Origin: Antitrichia curtipendula
Lineage: Eukaryota > Streptophyta > Bryopsida > Hypnales > Leucodontaceae
Direction: 5' to 3'
Assembly: GCA_951230915.1 (NCBI GenBank)
Contig: OX579641.1
Span: 9,424,001 to 9,488,000 of the forward strand
DNA length: 64,000 nt
In this document: positions 24,234 through 35,892 of the stretch, piece after piece
Layout of the letters: the number at the start of each line of letters is the position of its first letter
How positions within the stretch are numbered: the stretch's first letter is position 1
The notes under the pieces: generated by a model
Seen by the model: the letters and a program-made list of their open reading frames with translations, nothing else
Told to the model about the DNA's origin: nothing
Databases searched by the model: none
Made by a program: the position numbers and the translations under genes

Positions 24234-25517
24234 TGACGGGGAATGGGTTGTGAGGGCCTTGTAGCGGAAGCCTCAACGCTAAGCTTGAGAGGAGCTGTCC
24301 TATACCCCCAGGAATCGAATCCCTTCGGAGTATTGGTAATGGGTGGAGAGGAGGTTGGTGAGACAAGAGCTCGGGCTTTGGCTTTAGCATTTCTAACAGA
24401 TGAGGTTAACTCTGCAACAGGTGGGGACGAGTTTGTTGCGGTCACTTGTAGGTTTGCAGTTATGGTTGGAGCTGGTCCTTGGGAAGGACGAATCCTCTCC
24501 TCAGTGAGAAGTCTACGTGCTTGGTAAGCTCGGGCATTGTCCCGTTCTTCCGCTCGATTTCTTGACTGGGGCGGTATGTTGTGAGAGTTGGAGCGGAGAA
24601 AGTTTTGTGAGGCTTCTTGGTTGGTATTCGGGGCAAATTGTATTGCTCTGGGCTGTAGGGGAGCGGCTAATTTGTTCTTAGGGCTCCATGATTCCGATCG
24701 AATGGGGGAGAAGTGTAGACTCTGCGCATCTTCAAATGCGTCCTCTTCCTGCTGTGTGGGAGCTACTTCGTCTGCGAGAGGGCGGACCTGCAATGTAAAT
24801 GGCACATTGGAGGGATCTTTCGAGAACTCCTCTTCTAGGCATCCTTCCTGATCATCAAAGAAAGCAAATCTGTTGTTACTAGGCTCTTGTATGCCCAGCA
24901 GTTCTAACGTGATGTGGGCCGGCTCCATTGGAATCAGTTTAATGGTCTGCTCGGCTTGTTGAGTCGGACCTGTGTTGGTCACCCTTTGGGCTTGTTCAGG
25001 TAGCTGGGTTGTTGGTAATGAGCGTTGTGAATTCGTGCTGATAGTCTGTGTGCAGGTAAGTGCGATATCCATGGCAGCAAGCTGACCTAAGTGTTGGGCC
25101 TCCTGTTCCTCAACTAGGTGGGACATGTAGTGTTCAATCTCCGCCTCCAACTCTATGTCAATGTCCCTGTCCGGTTGTGGGGAATCTGTTACATCCGAGA
25201 TGTGCACCGGGTTATCTGAAGGAAGAAGAGTGGGAGCTACGGGGAGGGGGGGGGGGAAGGAGGAGAGGAAATTTGAGGTAAACTCACAGCTCTAAGTTGG
25301 CCTGGGAGAGGGTTGGCTGTATGTTGGAGGTGTGGTGCGAGGAGGGAAGGTTGAGATAACTGTTGAGGGAAACCGTTAGGGCCTAGTGTTGTTGTGCTAT
25401 CTGAGGGGAGTTGGAGAATCAGAAGAGCGCTAGAGGACGATGGATGCGCTTCAATTTCTTCAATCTCCATTGCTGACAGTCCCATCTCGTCAGGGATCTC
25501 CTTGCCGAGCTTGGGTG
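24230..25517 (-). pseudogene. LINE ORF1 remnant
   Basis: The surviving frame is rich in Pro, Ser, Gln and Glu and ends at TGA 24230-24232, overlapping the ORF2 ATG (24231-24233) as ATGA. It lies in two frames, with the change inside a C-run (coding strand) at about 25238-25260, where a one- or two-base indel would restore continuity. The DUF4283-like RNA-binding region and CCHC knuckle usual in plant ORF1 are absent because the element is truncated at 25517. An open frame continues past the truncation to 25581 and beyond, but that part is flanking DNA. The product would normally package LINE RNA. Confidence 0.7.
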
Positions 25518-25533
25518 AGTTAAGAGGTAATTT
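25518..25533. repeat. Target-site duplication of the LINE, 5' side
   Basis: AGTTAAGAGGTAATTT, identical to 19704-19719. It marks the 5' truncation point of the LINE. Confidence 0.8.
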
Positions 25534-25584
25534 GATGTGGGCCACTTTTGATGTCGGCATAGTATTAGAAACTGGGCCCATATA

Positions 25585-26390
25585 AGTTAGAACAATCCAT
25601 TGTGGCCAGAAGACCCATAATGGACACCTAGGGATCGAATGGCCCCATTATGAGTTTTTTCAATTTGTGAGATTTTGGCTTCAATGTATGTCTTATATGA
25701 CAATAATGGAGTGATTAGGAACTTCTAACTTTTTAGTCTAAATTCATTATAAAAATTGTCTTTTTAGGCTTTTTATGTTAGAAAATACTATGATTGCCTT
25801 GGGTGAGCAAAATGAGTATGATGGATTCAGATTGTTGGTTTTAAAGTAAAGTAATATGATCTAAAAGCGACCATTTAAGGGCTAGTCTGCCTTTTTCACA
25901 GGCTTCCATGGACAGAAATATTTTTAGATCATATTTCAAAAAAAATAAATAGATGTGGAACCTAATACAAGTGGTTTTGTATTTTTCCAATCATTTTTGC
26001 ATTACTTATAAATTTTCAAAGATTTGAGGCATAGGCACCTATTTGTGAACTTACATCTTCCCAAAATCCATCTACTTCCAACTTGTAAAGAGATGTGTGG
26101 AAACCAAAGACACTGATTGATTCTAACAATACAAAAAATTATTTTTCTTCGATGCATTCAATTGCTAAAGTGGTCCATTTCCATCTCCATTCTCCATCTA
26201 AAAATAGGGGCAATTTGAAGAAGATGGACGCTTTAAGAGCGTACTACCTTAGTCCACACTCTTTTGGGACATGATGCACTGAACACTTCAAACATTCATA
26301 GAAAATTCATATTTTGTCAAAAAAATAATAATTTCAATTGTTCTCACTGCTTCTCAGACTTGTACTACTGTAGGAAAAAAATTGAAAAAT
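25585..26390. mobile_element. AGGT-type MITE, family b copy 4, truncated and interrupted
   Basis: It starts TA then AGTTAGAACAATCCATTG and is collinear with the reverse complement of 38416-38040 (shared stretches include 'GAAAATACTATGA' and 'GAGCAAAATGAG'). A family h element splits it at 25849-26249, after which homology resumes ('CACTCTTTTGG' near 26258) and runs to about 26390. Its far end is missing, replaced by a family B fragment. Non-coding. Confidence 0.7.
25849..26249. mobile_element. AGGT-type MITE, family h, nested
   Basis: Left end AAGTAATATGATC; the right end reads AGGTAGTACGCTC on the other strand. Both continue into matching TWAAAGCG-WCCAT segments. TA flanks it (25847-25848 and 26250-26251). 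Comparison with the uninterrupted family b sequence near 38140 shows these 401 bp as extra. Non-coding. Confidence 0.65.
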
Positions 26391-26910
26391 TGAAAAAACT
26401 AAATTGTTAATAGCTCTAAGATGGAAATGAAACACATTAATTTTGATCATAAAAGTATTCTAATAAGAAATCTTAACCTTATAATTCTTTTTTAAATTGT
26501 AAAAATTGAATTCAGAAATGAATCCTACAAGATATTTTTTCATAAAGATGCTCTAATTGCCTGAAAAACAAGGTTGTCTATAACTTTTACATCCTTAAAT
26601 CCAAATGAAATGAATCAAAGATTCCCATGTAGATAAACATACAAATTATAATATATAAATTTTTCAATAAAAATTGATTTAATTTTTTTTTGGAAGGGGT
26701 TGTTGAACTAAAATTTGGGCTTATTATGCCATCACTTTTGCTCATGAGCACCAATTGAAATAAATATTATATTTTTTAAAAATAAATGTATTTTTCTATC
26801 TTTACAAAAAGTTTCAGAAAATCATGATGAATATTGAGACTATTAATAGGAGTTTGCCCAAAATTCATTTTGTTCCTTGAGGGGACAATGAAACTTTAGG
26901 AGGTAAGACT
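26391..26910. mobile_element. CCCC/TTAA-type MITE, family B fragment
   Basis: Collinear with the reverse complement of the first part of the copy at 44615-45529: the 'ATAGCTCTAAGATGG' stretch near 26410, the 'AAGATGCTCTAATTGCC' stretch near 26548, and an end with 'TTGAGGGGACAATG' near 26877. The terminal TTTAGGGGTTAA has decayed to CTTTAGGAGGTAA. The opposite end is lost at the junction with the family b copy. Confidence 0.6.
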
Positions 26911-28881
26911 AGAATTGATTGAAACTATTTTCAAGGCTTGAATAGGAAGAATGCAATTCACAAATTGAATAGTATATAGTAAAAGACATTTGACATTTGA
27001 AACTCCATTATAATTCCAAGCACTATAAATCCAAATGACTTCATATCTTCATCATATGTACATTAACTGCAATTTCAGAAAATTTGAAATTAACATAGAA
27101 CTATTAATTACAATTCATTAAACAAACATGCCTGAAATTTATAAAAAAACTTTGAATACAACAATTGTAAAACATAAATTGATACATAATATAAAAGGAT
27201 TTGAAAAAACATTTAGAAGCAAAATATTAAAAATATAAAAATATAATTATATATATAATGTGTGTGTATATATCTATTATATTAAGTATGCAATGTCATG
27301 ACCCTTGTCACAACTCCTATCTCAAAATCTTTCACATTTTCAGTTCAAAAAGTATCATCCAAATATTTCATTTTACAATCACAATGAAAACCCAAAGCAT
27401 GAGGAGCATGTATATATATGGTATATGTATAGTGTATAATATGAACTCAAATTTTATCCATACTTGTATTCCCAACACATAACATCTTTGACATCATTTT
27501 GATATATTAATAAACACAAAATGAGACACACTACTTAAAATTTGTGAAACAATGATACAAATATGTTCAAATCACATGAAAAACAACACTTCAAGGAGAT
27601 TATTTGGAAAGTATTTGGAGGATTTTGATGGAAATCAATGGCACATGGTCCTACTAACTATTATGGGAATCTAATGGTTACATTTTGGATCCCTGTTGAA
27701 TTCATTTAGTATAAATTTGGAGTTTTGTGTCATATTCAGTAATAATTCAAAATTTATTAATTTATTGTATCTATTTAAATGTTAATTATCATACATGTCA
27801 TTAAAACATCAAGAGTGATTTCAAGTGAGTGGATAGTGACTATAATACCTCACTATAAAATAGTTACTATCTACACATGTCTATTTTTTATTTTTTATTA
27901 TGACATTTGCTTGTCTAATAAGTAGAAATTAATTTAACAATTATAAGATGCATATAGTTTTCTATCCATCTATTAAGATAGGCTTTTTATTTGTTTTGTT
28001 TGTTTATTTGATACGGTGAGATCTCATGTACCATGTACCTCCAAATTGCATGCTTGGTATCATTGGAAAGCCCTTAGTGAAGAGGGATGTATGGTTTTTG
28101 CTTTGTGGTGTTTAGATCTACAATGTGAAAATTATAGATTTTCAAAGTTTTTATGAGTAAGAAAATTTCAATTTTTTTTCCTTTGGACTATAGTAGCGGT
28201 AGAAGGCACACTAGTTCACATTAAAACAACAACATTATGCCTACTCTTTCCTAACAAAGTTATTTTTTAATATAAAATTGTTTATCTTATGGTAGGTTCA
28301 GACTTTAGATTTTTCATATTTTAGATGATACTCACAATTGCTTGTAAAATAGGCAAAGATGTTTACTCTTGTAAGAGTCCCTATTCCAACTTTAATTAAT
28401 TATTAGGTAGTTAGATGCCAAAGTTGCTAGAAAGGTAATTTTAATTCATTTAAAGGAAATCACCTATTTCCAACCACTTAAGTAGTTTGGCCTATAAGCA
28501 ACATGGAGAAGGTTGAGGAATTTTTTTTCCCATCTACAAAAATATAAATGAAGAGGATTCCATATTTTTCCAGGCTTTCATCATCAAAACAAAATTATTA
28601 TGAATTTTTTTGTGAAGATTATGTTTGTCCCATTCTCAATATATAGACAATCCATTTCTAATTTTAGAATGGTTATATAACCGATGTAAGTAATCATTAT
28701 GACTTTCAATGTACATGGTGTGATTATTGTATGCTTTCAATGTATACCTCACATGCATTTCTACTGTTCTTGCTAGTCATGCCATACGTGAGCTACCACC
28801 TACAAGAGAATTGATCAAAAATTGATTAGCCTAAATTGCCAAAGTGAGATGCTGGTCAAAAATAATGATCTCCTTTAACCC
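26911..28881. other. AT-rich intergenic DNA
   Basis: About 2 kb, with alternating AT and GT runs near 27235-27290 and 27405-27445. I see no gene, RNA gene or clean element in it. Confidence 0.45.
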
Positions 28882-28885
28882 TTAA

Positions 28886-29425
28886 CCCTTGAACGTTGAA
28901 GACATGATGCTGAAAATCATCCTTTTGTATTACCGTGTGAATCATTGGCCAAAGAAATAGCAAAAGCACCTATTAGAAGTCAAAGTACCGTAGGAGATCT
29001 TTCCTTTCTAAACCCAATTCCAAGGATGAATAGTTGCACTTTTGTCCTACACTCAAAGATTCCTTGTCATCTATCGAACGTTTGGCGTCCGTGTCAACGT
29101 TAAAGGATTAAAAGACAAACTAGTAACTACAAAAATCATCTATTTTGATACCATGGAAATCATTGGTCTAAAAAAATCCAAAAATATTCATTGGAAGTCA
29201 AAATATTATAGAAGTTTTTTCCTTTTCATACAAAAGTAGCACTCATATCCTACATTAAAAGATTCTTTTATCATCCATACTTCTATTCTACATTAAAAGA
29301 TTATCTTGTCATCTATACTTCTATCCTACATTAAAAGATTCTCTTGTCATCCATACTTCTATCCTACATTAAAATATTTTCTTATCATCCATCCAACACC
29401 AAACATACACTTCGACACTTAAAGG
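28886..29425. mobile_element. Possible TTAA-flanked element with a minisatellite inside
   Basis: TTAA (28882-28885) precedes CCCTTGAACGTTGAAG, and TTAA (29426-29429) follows an end whose complement is CCTTTAAGTGTCGAAG, about 12 of 16 positions agreeing. The interior holds a 38-bp tandem repeat. The match is weaker than in families A-C, so this is only a candidate. Confidence 0.35.
29248..29396. repeat. 38-bp tandem repeat, about four copies
   Basis: Units begin TCCTACATTAAAAGATT and contain TCATCCATACTTCTA; copies differ at a few positions and the last is diverged. A related single unit lies near 29046. Confidence 0.8.
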
Positions 29426-29744
29426 TTAAATTGAATTTATTGTAGGATGCATATGACCCTGAAAATGTAAAACAATACATATAGCCATTTGTAAAACTAT
29501 ATATTTTAAAATTTTATTTGTAGTTTTTTTTAAATTATAATATTACACTTTCTGCTTTGAAGTTGTTGCATTTAAAAGTTTTTCATTTTATTGATAAATT
29601 GTAACTTTTCATAATTCTTAAATTCAAGTTAATGTAGGTTTTAGATATTTTAGGAAAAGGTTATACACTTATAATTCGACTCTGCCTCAATTTTCTGTCA
29701 TTACTTTTTTTTCCTCTAATCACATTGTCATTTTTTCATATTGA

Positions 29745-30330
29745 TCCCTAAAACCCTGAGGGTGTTTTCTATCAAAAAACACTCAAAACTACCACTTCTA
29801 TTGTATTCACGTAAGGAAACTTAAGGAAACCAATTTTTTTGTTTTTTTTGGAATTTAATCGTAAGATCTTGTACTTAACTTGTCTAAGATCATGTTGTAA
29901 AAATTTCATCAAATTTAACTATACAGATTGGAAGATATTAGCATTCAAAGTTGAACAAAAAGTTTTTTTTCAAGAAGATGCTTAAATTACCCAAAAAATT
30001 AAGATTGTCCGTAACTTTTTCATTCCTAGTTCAAATTGAATGAATCAAAGCTTTACATATAGGTCAGAACATAATCTTTTAGGAAAACGATTGAGAAAAA
30101 ATAATTTTGCCTTTTGGTAATTTTTTTGGGCTGCCCATTAATGTGCATTTCTCGCTCATTGTGCCATAACTTTTTCATCCGACATTCAATTGAAAAAATT
30201 ATATATCCACAAAGCTCTTGGAAGAGCTAAAAAATCTCAAAAAATCTCAAAAAAATTCAGTTCAAACCGAGAGAATGGGATCATACCCGGTCCCAAATTG
30301 TCCCACAAGGGAACAGCAGGATTTTAGGGG
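29745..30330. mobile_element. CCCC/TTAA-type MITE, family B copy 4, internally deleted
   Basis: The right end is ATTTTAGGGG followed by TTAA (30331-30334). The left end CCCTAAAACCC follows TTGAT, probably a decayed TTAA. Terminal regions match copy 47588-48504 ('AAAAAACACTCAAAACT' on the left; 'CCCAAATTGTCCC' on the right, as in 44615-45529). At about 586 bp it lacks roughly 330 bp of interior. Non-coding. Confidence 0.65.
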
Positions 30331-30334
30331 TTAA

Positions 30335-31148
30335 TACTACATGAATTCACTCATTATTTTCACATACACATGCATTCCAAGCATCTAATTGATTTTGGAT
30401 ATAGAAGCCAAAAACACTTGTATACGTGTATAACTTCTCACCCCAAATGCACAAGTTTTGAACATGGCAACGAAGAGAGAGATTAAAATGCTACAAATTC
30501 TGCTCACATGTGCACCAAATTATTCCATTTCGAAATGAAACTTTACAAGTCTCCAATCAAGAATTTTTTTTTTAAAGGCACCGCAATGAGAAGTTTACAA
30601 ACTTATGCAAATACCAACTGTCCAATTCCAGCATACAGCACTCTGACATTTGATGCATCTTATAAACAACACCAGAAGCGACAATCAGATGGAAACTGCT
30701 GTTTTCAAAATTCTTCAGACAAATTTGAATCCACGACAGTCCCAAGCTCCCATTCCAAGAGCAGTAAAAGGATTAGCTCAATATCATGCTCACACTGTTT
30801 CTGTTTCTTTGAAAATAAAATCCTGTCAATTTAAACAAAGAGAAAGAAACAATTCCATCAGGCTCCCGAGAGCGGGCCTGAGTGACGGCCAACGTGATTC
30901 GCCGTTTTTAAGGGAGACTGAGGAATGTCGTGCTCCCTTTCACAAGCAACCCTTCCTGAAGAAAGCAATCTCTACCTGTACAAGCACTGAAATCCATTGA
31001 ATATTATAACGTGGCATATCCTGCCAAACCCATCTCCCAGATGGAGCGAGGAAATGACACGTACCCAACATCTTTGTTGTAACACTAGTGGGTGCACTAA
31101 ATTACAGCACCCCAAGAGCGTTTATTAGCAGAACAGGAACATGCCCAC
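30335..31148. other. 3' flank of the PMP3-like gene
   Basis: The part nearest 31149 should be the 3' untranslated region of the minus-strand PMP3 gene. Frames of about 110 residues on the plus strand at 30508-31000 have no recognisable content. Confidence 0.35.
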
Positions 31149-31880
31149 CTAACCAACAATGACGTAGATCGCGTAGATGATCCCAGGGATGTATCCTAAG
31201 ATTGTGAGCACGAGGCAAATCCAGAACTCGCTCTGCAATTCAACAAACCAAGGATTAGAATGTGAATCGCCAAATTCAGTCATTTAGGGCTTTGATCCTG
31301 TTCCATCCTACATTTGCGGCCTTCGCAGAATCTCAAAAAGCGCCGTGTAGTTTGCCTACAAAAGAAAATGTCTACAAACTCTGAAGCATATGCTACACTC
31401 ACCTGTAAATTTACACTATGCGAAGGCAAAAATCACTATGAAGTCTTGATGAAAGCAAAAATTAGATGTCCAGTTCAGCCTCGACGGTTTTGCTCTGGCT
31501 AAATGTTCGTGAAAGCATTGGACTCACGGAAGCTAGAGATCTCTACAAATGTAGGTTCGCCATAGCCAGGTATGAAGCAGAAGCAGAAGCAGAGTGAATG
31601 ACGTACAAGCACAGGAATTTTCTTGAGCATGAAAATTAACTAATCAGCTCAATACGGCGGTGCTACAATCGTTCATCACAACATAACCCCTCACGGTCAT
31701 CGCCATGACAACCTACAGCTTCATTTTGCAATGAAATAAACCTCCGATCGAACCGAGTTGTATGAAAAGATCGATTGTACTCACCTGGAGGCCATACTTG
31801 AGGAAGACGCCCAAAGGCGGCAAGATGATGGCCAAGATGATGTCCACGAACGTGTACGCGCCCCTTGAACCGATCGGCAT
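31149..31880 (-). CDS. RCI2: PMP3/RCI2 small membrane protein
   Basis: Exon 1 is 31880-31785 (32 codons) and exon 2 is 31232-31149 (27 codons plus stop), joined in phase 0 across a 552-bp intron with GT and AG ends. The 59-residue product is standard for the family (52-75). Two membrane helices, residues about 10-27 ('FVDIILAIILPPLGVFL') and 36-58, flank the short polar turn 'KYGLQSEFW'. The signature 'PPLGVFL' and 'LGYIPGIIYAIYVI' blocks are present. In plants and yeast such peptides sit in the plasma or internal membranes and help maintain membrane potential and ion balance under cold and salt stress. Neither exon exceeds 100 bases, so this gene is easily missed by simple frame scanning. 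Confidence 0.95.
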
Positions 31881-33510
31881 CTCGTCAAATGCTCAAAAAA
31901 AAAGATATTAATCTTCAGAGGTTCAACACTACGCTTACAACAAGAACAGATCAGTGCTACAATATGCTAAGTTAGTGTCAGCAAAAGAAGCAATGCTTAA
32001 GGTAGGGCAGTCTCATGACGAGGATGATAAGAGAGCCTTCAGCACTTATACCCGCTTCCCAAAGTCCGTCTTCTAATAAAATGGCTATTCGACAAGTGCC
32101 CTTCTGCGCTGGCGACGTTCATGCACCAAACAAACAGCTGGGGCTCCCTCCGAGTGCCACGTAGCACGGGAATGCTGTCAAGAGTTGAATAAGAAAGCGC
32201 ACCACTTTCAAGGGCTTTGGGAAGAATTAGACGACTGGTTCAAATTGCCCGCCGCGGGCCCTGCAAAAACTGGGTTTCAATCATGTCCATCGATTAATGC
32301 ATAAAAAAAGCCCAGGAACAGAACCCAAGGTACCATGCACGGACCTATGTTTAGCTGTGCTGTCACCCATTATTAATGGTGGCAGCGAGAAAGGTTCAAT
32401 GAACGAAGCAAATATCTAAAGCAGATCCCACGTAACAATGGTTCTTCCATTTGTTCAGAAAGAAAAACAAAAAACAAAAACTCCAACATAAAGAGGCTCC
32501 TGTAGACAAGAATATTTTGATCATCATCAGTTAAACCAATTCCCGGATATGAGAAAGAACTGGTATGGCCGTCGGTAAACTTTGATTTGGAGCCCGAACC
32601 ATTCGAGGCTTCTGCCGCAGGCTGTTTGGAAGTTCAAATCTTTCAAATGGTAGATTCTCAGGCATCTGAGGATTATTTTCTCTTGTAAGAAACAATTAAT
32701 TTCAGAGGCCAAAAAGGAGTCAGGTGTCTGCGGTGCAAAAGTTCAATGTGCAATGGGAACGATTGTACAACTTTGTTCATTCCCCAGAGCAATGGTTCAC
32801 TGTGAAGTCAAAAAGCTATCATTTTTTGTTACAAGGACGAAGTTGATTACTTACATAATCTTGCCAGTTTGACGGTGTCCCAGTTTGAGATAATCCGTGT
32901 TTATCTACTTTAAGTGTAATGAAACTCTGCGTTGCAACAGTCTCGACTCTCGAAGCCAGGTTTGTCCTGTTCTCATCGAATTAACTTACACGTTTTGTGA
33001 TAATTCAATGTGGGATCTGCAGTTCCTCACCAGTTTTCCTAGTACACGAATAACAGAACAATTCAGAGAGCTTCTCAATAACCGAATGCAAGGTATTGAT
33101 CTCATCTCACATATTTCAAAATGGCGGAAGCGTTAGGATAGGGATTGTCCGTGGACTTTCAATCCTAGTGTAATGCAGAAATTGTACAGCACAAATATCA
33201 GTCAAATTGACATAATCAATACACCATGATGCGCACCATTAAACAACTAAGCGTATAAACCTAAATTCGGTGCCTTCCCTTCTTCACTAACAGCTGAAAA
33301 TGAAAAAAAAATTGATCAGAAAATAACGTGATCTCTGATTCTAGAACAGCATGAGCTCTGGAGACGTCTAGTTGAAACTCAGCATATGCCATAAATCTAT
33401 GATACAAGCGATCTGCCGTCGACTACAGGGAGAAACCAGTCAAGTCAATATTACACGGACCGTATGCAACCCAGAAAAAACAGGCAGACAAACATGGGCA
33501 GGATGTTTGG
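31881..33510. other. PMP3-like upstream region and ET-like 3' flank
   Basis: Mixed-composition sequence between two minus-strand genes. The part near 31900 should carry the PMP3 leader and promoter, and the part near 33500 the 3' untranslated region of the ET-like gene. No regulatory element is distinctive enough to name. Confidence 0.35.
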
Positions 33511-35892
33511 TCATGAGAAACTTATCCTAGGAAACTGGGGAGGGCTGTAGCTGGAAGCATACGTGTCTCTCGACGGCGCTGGAGGCCACCGAACAGGTGA
33601 TCTTCGTGACACTATAGAGTATGGCATGCCTTTGTCCACTTTCGGAACATAATTTATGTCATAAGGGTCAGGTGATTGCTCACGCAGTGTCTCCACACTA
33701 CGACTAATATTGAGCGAGATTCTGCTCACTCGCACTGGACTTGGCTCTTCAACGGGACTGATGTCAGGTGCGAGAGCAACTGGCTTCAGAATCGGCGACG
33801 TGCTTACGTCGTTGTAGGTGTTATTGTTCATATTGCCTCTACCCTTGATTTCCTCCATTGCCAGCAACCATTCCACGCTCTTCGCCTTCAGAATCTCGGA
33901 CCTGCCCAACCACGTGCTGAACGATACACTTCCCCTCCTTTTCGGATCTTGCTGCTTCGGTTTCTTGGGAATTCGAATGGGGAAACATGAGCTTGGAGCT
34001 CTCGGTAGTGACAAGCTCTTTTGAGAGTCACTCTTTTGGGAGTCACTTGCTAAGCTCCCGCTCCTTGAATCTTGAGACGCTACCTGTGATGACTTTCTTC
34101 GACTCGGCCTCTTGGCATCCACGTGTAGGAGACATCGTTTAAGACCCTTCTGAGGGAGAGCATTGCATACGAGTCCGTTTTCTAATATCACACCGCACCG
34201 ATCTACAGGAATATTGATTTTAGTGAATTCACGGTGCTTTGCAGACTTCCCACCAATGATCATCATATGCGGACCCTTTTTCAATAACATGAATAACCCA
34301 CGCCCTTCTTTTTTACCTGGCAGTCTCCGTACCTTCCCCTCTGCCGGTCTGTGCGCAGCGATCTTGATACCGACGCGTTTTCTCATGAACGGAATTCCAA
34401 CCCATTTCGAGCTTCCTCTAGAACAACAGGATGTGTAGGATTCTCGTTTGCCAGACACAATCTTCGCCAAGATGTCTTGAGACCGCGTATGGGAATTCGC
34501 TCCCCTGTTCCAAGCATAGTCGAAGGCCTCCGTCAAATCTGATACTACGTACTCGGCTACCTCTTTGTTTCTGGTCTGCACGACACAAGGCATTGGCACC
34601 TTCTCAGTGCCACTCATCCGACGAAGCAGATTATCCATTTATGCAAACGAATTGATTGCAGCTTTTATAGAAAGCTCAGCAGATGCAAAGCGGTCAAATG
34701 CACTAATCTGATGTTGCAATTTGCAGATGTTACAGATTATTCATATCATGGTCTGCAATATGATAGAATATGCACTCACCGACGCCCACCGGTACGCTAT
34801 AGAGCATCCCATTCCGAGAACCTCCGAAAACAGTCGAGGTCCACGCGGGGTCTCTCTAGGAGGACCCACCTCCGGCACGGAAATGCAATCTTCGGGAATG
34901 CTCAAGTGCTTCTCCAATCTGCTGCTTCTTTTGCCACCGAATCGGATGTACGTGTCCTCCGATGCTGACTGACTATATTTGTTCAATTGCTCTTCACCAC
35001 TGCTAGATTGAACGCCCTCAAACTGCGCGAAGTTCGGCTCTGGGAACTTAATTGTATAATCTTTTCCAGATATCGGAGACTTCGGGGATCTGCAAAGACC
35101 ACACAAACCGAAAGTAAATAAAGAAATCCATGCACCTTTTCAACAAATTACTATCTCACGGAACCAGAGCATTATGACGAAGAAAGATTGAATATTACAG
35201 ATTCCAGTCATTCCAGTTTTGCATTTGCATCTATTGTCTGTTCAGTGTAACCTCTCATTTATACAACTTCCTGCGTAACCTCTCAGATGTAATTGACAAG
35301 CGTTGGAAAAACGTTCAAATTGACGTTGGGCTAGAAAGTCACAACGTTCTCGGATGCCGGTCTTCGTGACTACGTTCCAGAGTAATTAAGAAAAGCGAGA
35401 CTCAGGAGATTAGGTTTCGAGGATAAACCTTGGGCCTTCAAGATAAGCGCCCGCTTGGCCATACCGCTGCAACCTCTTGCGGATGTGATCAGCATGACCG
35501 ACGTAAACGACGATCACGTCTTGGGATTTCAAGTTCCGTCCGTCCGTGTGATCCAATGCCTTCCACACCGGCAGTGTCAGGCCGAGCTCATACACCCCAG
35601 ACCCCACATGCGGACTGGGCAGATTGCGAGACCGGAAACGCTCGCCTCCTTCTCTCCCCGAAGCGTACTCTTTCCAGTCGGAAGGACTTACCAGAATCTG
35701 AAAATTTCTCAACCCCGCCACTTCAATCGACACTCCCGCGCCGCCCCCCCTCACAACTGATTCAAAATTCAAAATTCAAAAAAATTCAAGCTCCCCAAAA
35801 GGGGATGCAAGGATGGTGCTCACCTTCCAGCCAGAGAAGCACTTGTCGTGCTTCACTGAGTCATAATCTTCTCGCCTCCACCGAGACGCCAT
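33511..35892 (-). CDS. ET: EFFECTOR OF TRANSCRIPTION-like GIY-YIG protein
   Basis: Four exons join in phase: 35892-35824, 35697-35429, 35089-34780 and 34575-33511, giving 570 residues. The start and first exon match plant ET proteins ('REDYDSVKHDKCFSGWK'). Exon 2 supplies 'ILVSPSDWKEY' and the GIY-YIG-like core: Gly57-Val-Tyr59, 'VVYVG' at 86-90, Arg96, Arg98 and Tyr102. Exon 3 adds a Ser/Glu-rich insert before 'IAYRWAS', where the fold resumes, followed by 'TEAFDYAWN' in exon 4. A single ET-type cysteine repeat follows (CGVILENGLVC, then KRCLLH), then a long Ser-rich, basic, probably disordered tail. Plant ET proteins are nuclear regulators linked to gibberellin response and differentiation, and usually have several Cys repeats; only one is seen here. 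DNA binding or cleavage is inferred from the family. Confidence 0.85.

Larger units (their letters stand above)
19717..25517 (-). mobile_element. L1-type LINE, 5'-truncated and defective
   Basis: A non-LTR retrotransposon of about 5.8 kb in minus orientation. It ends in a poly(A) tail (poly-T at about 19717-19737 on the given strand) and is bounded by a direct duplication, AGTTAAGAGGTAA, at 19704-19719 and 25518-25533. It carries an ORF1 remnant, an ORF2 with endonuclease and reverse transcriptase, and a zf-RVT type carboxy end. The amino-terminal RNA-binding part and zinc knuckle of ORF1 are missing, so it is 5'-truncated, as is usual after incomplete reverse transcription. It landed about 50 bases from the end of a family b MITE that begins at 25585. 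Two stop codons and two frameshifts make it inactive. The intact duplication and A-tail suggest fairly recent insertion. Confidence 0.88.

Noticed and set aside
25618..25650. A 'GHSIPRC' that looks like the second half of a CCHC zinc knuckle continuing LINE ORF1 upstream
   Set aside because: It lies beyond the target duplication at 25518-25533 and within sequence collinear with the family b MITE (compare 38340-38416), so the open frame is accidental.
30508..31000. Plus-strand frames of about 110 codons near the PMP3-like gene
   Set aside because: They overlap each other and the probable PMP3 3' untranslated region, and look unlike any protein family.
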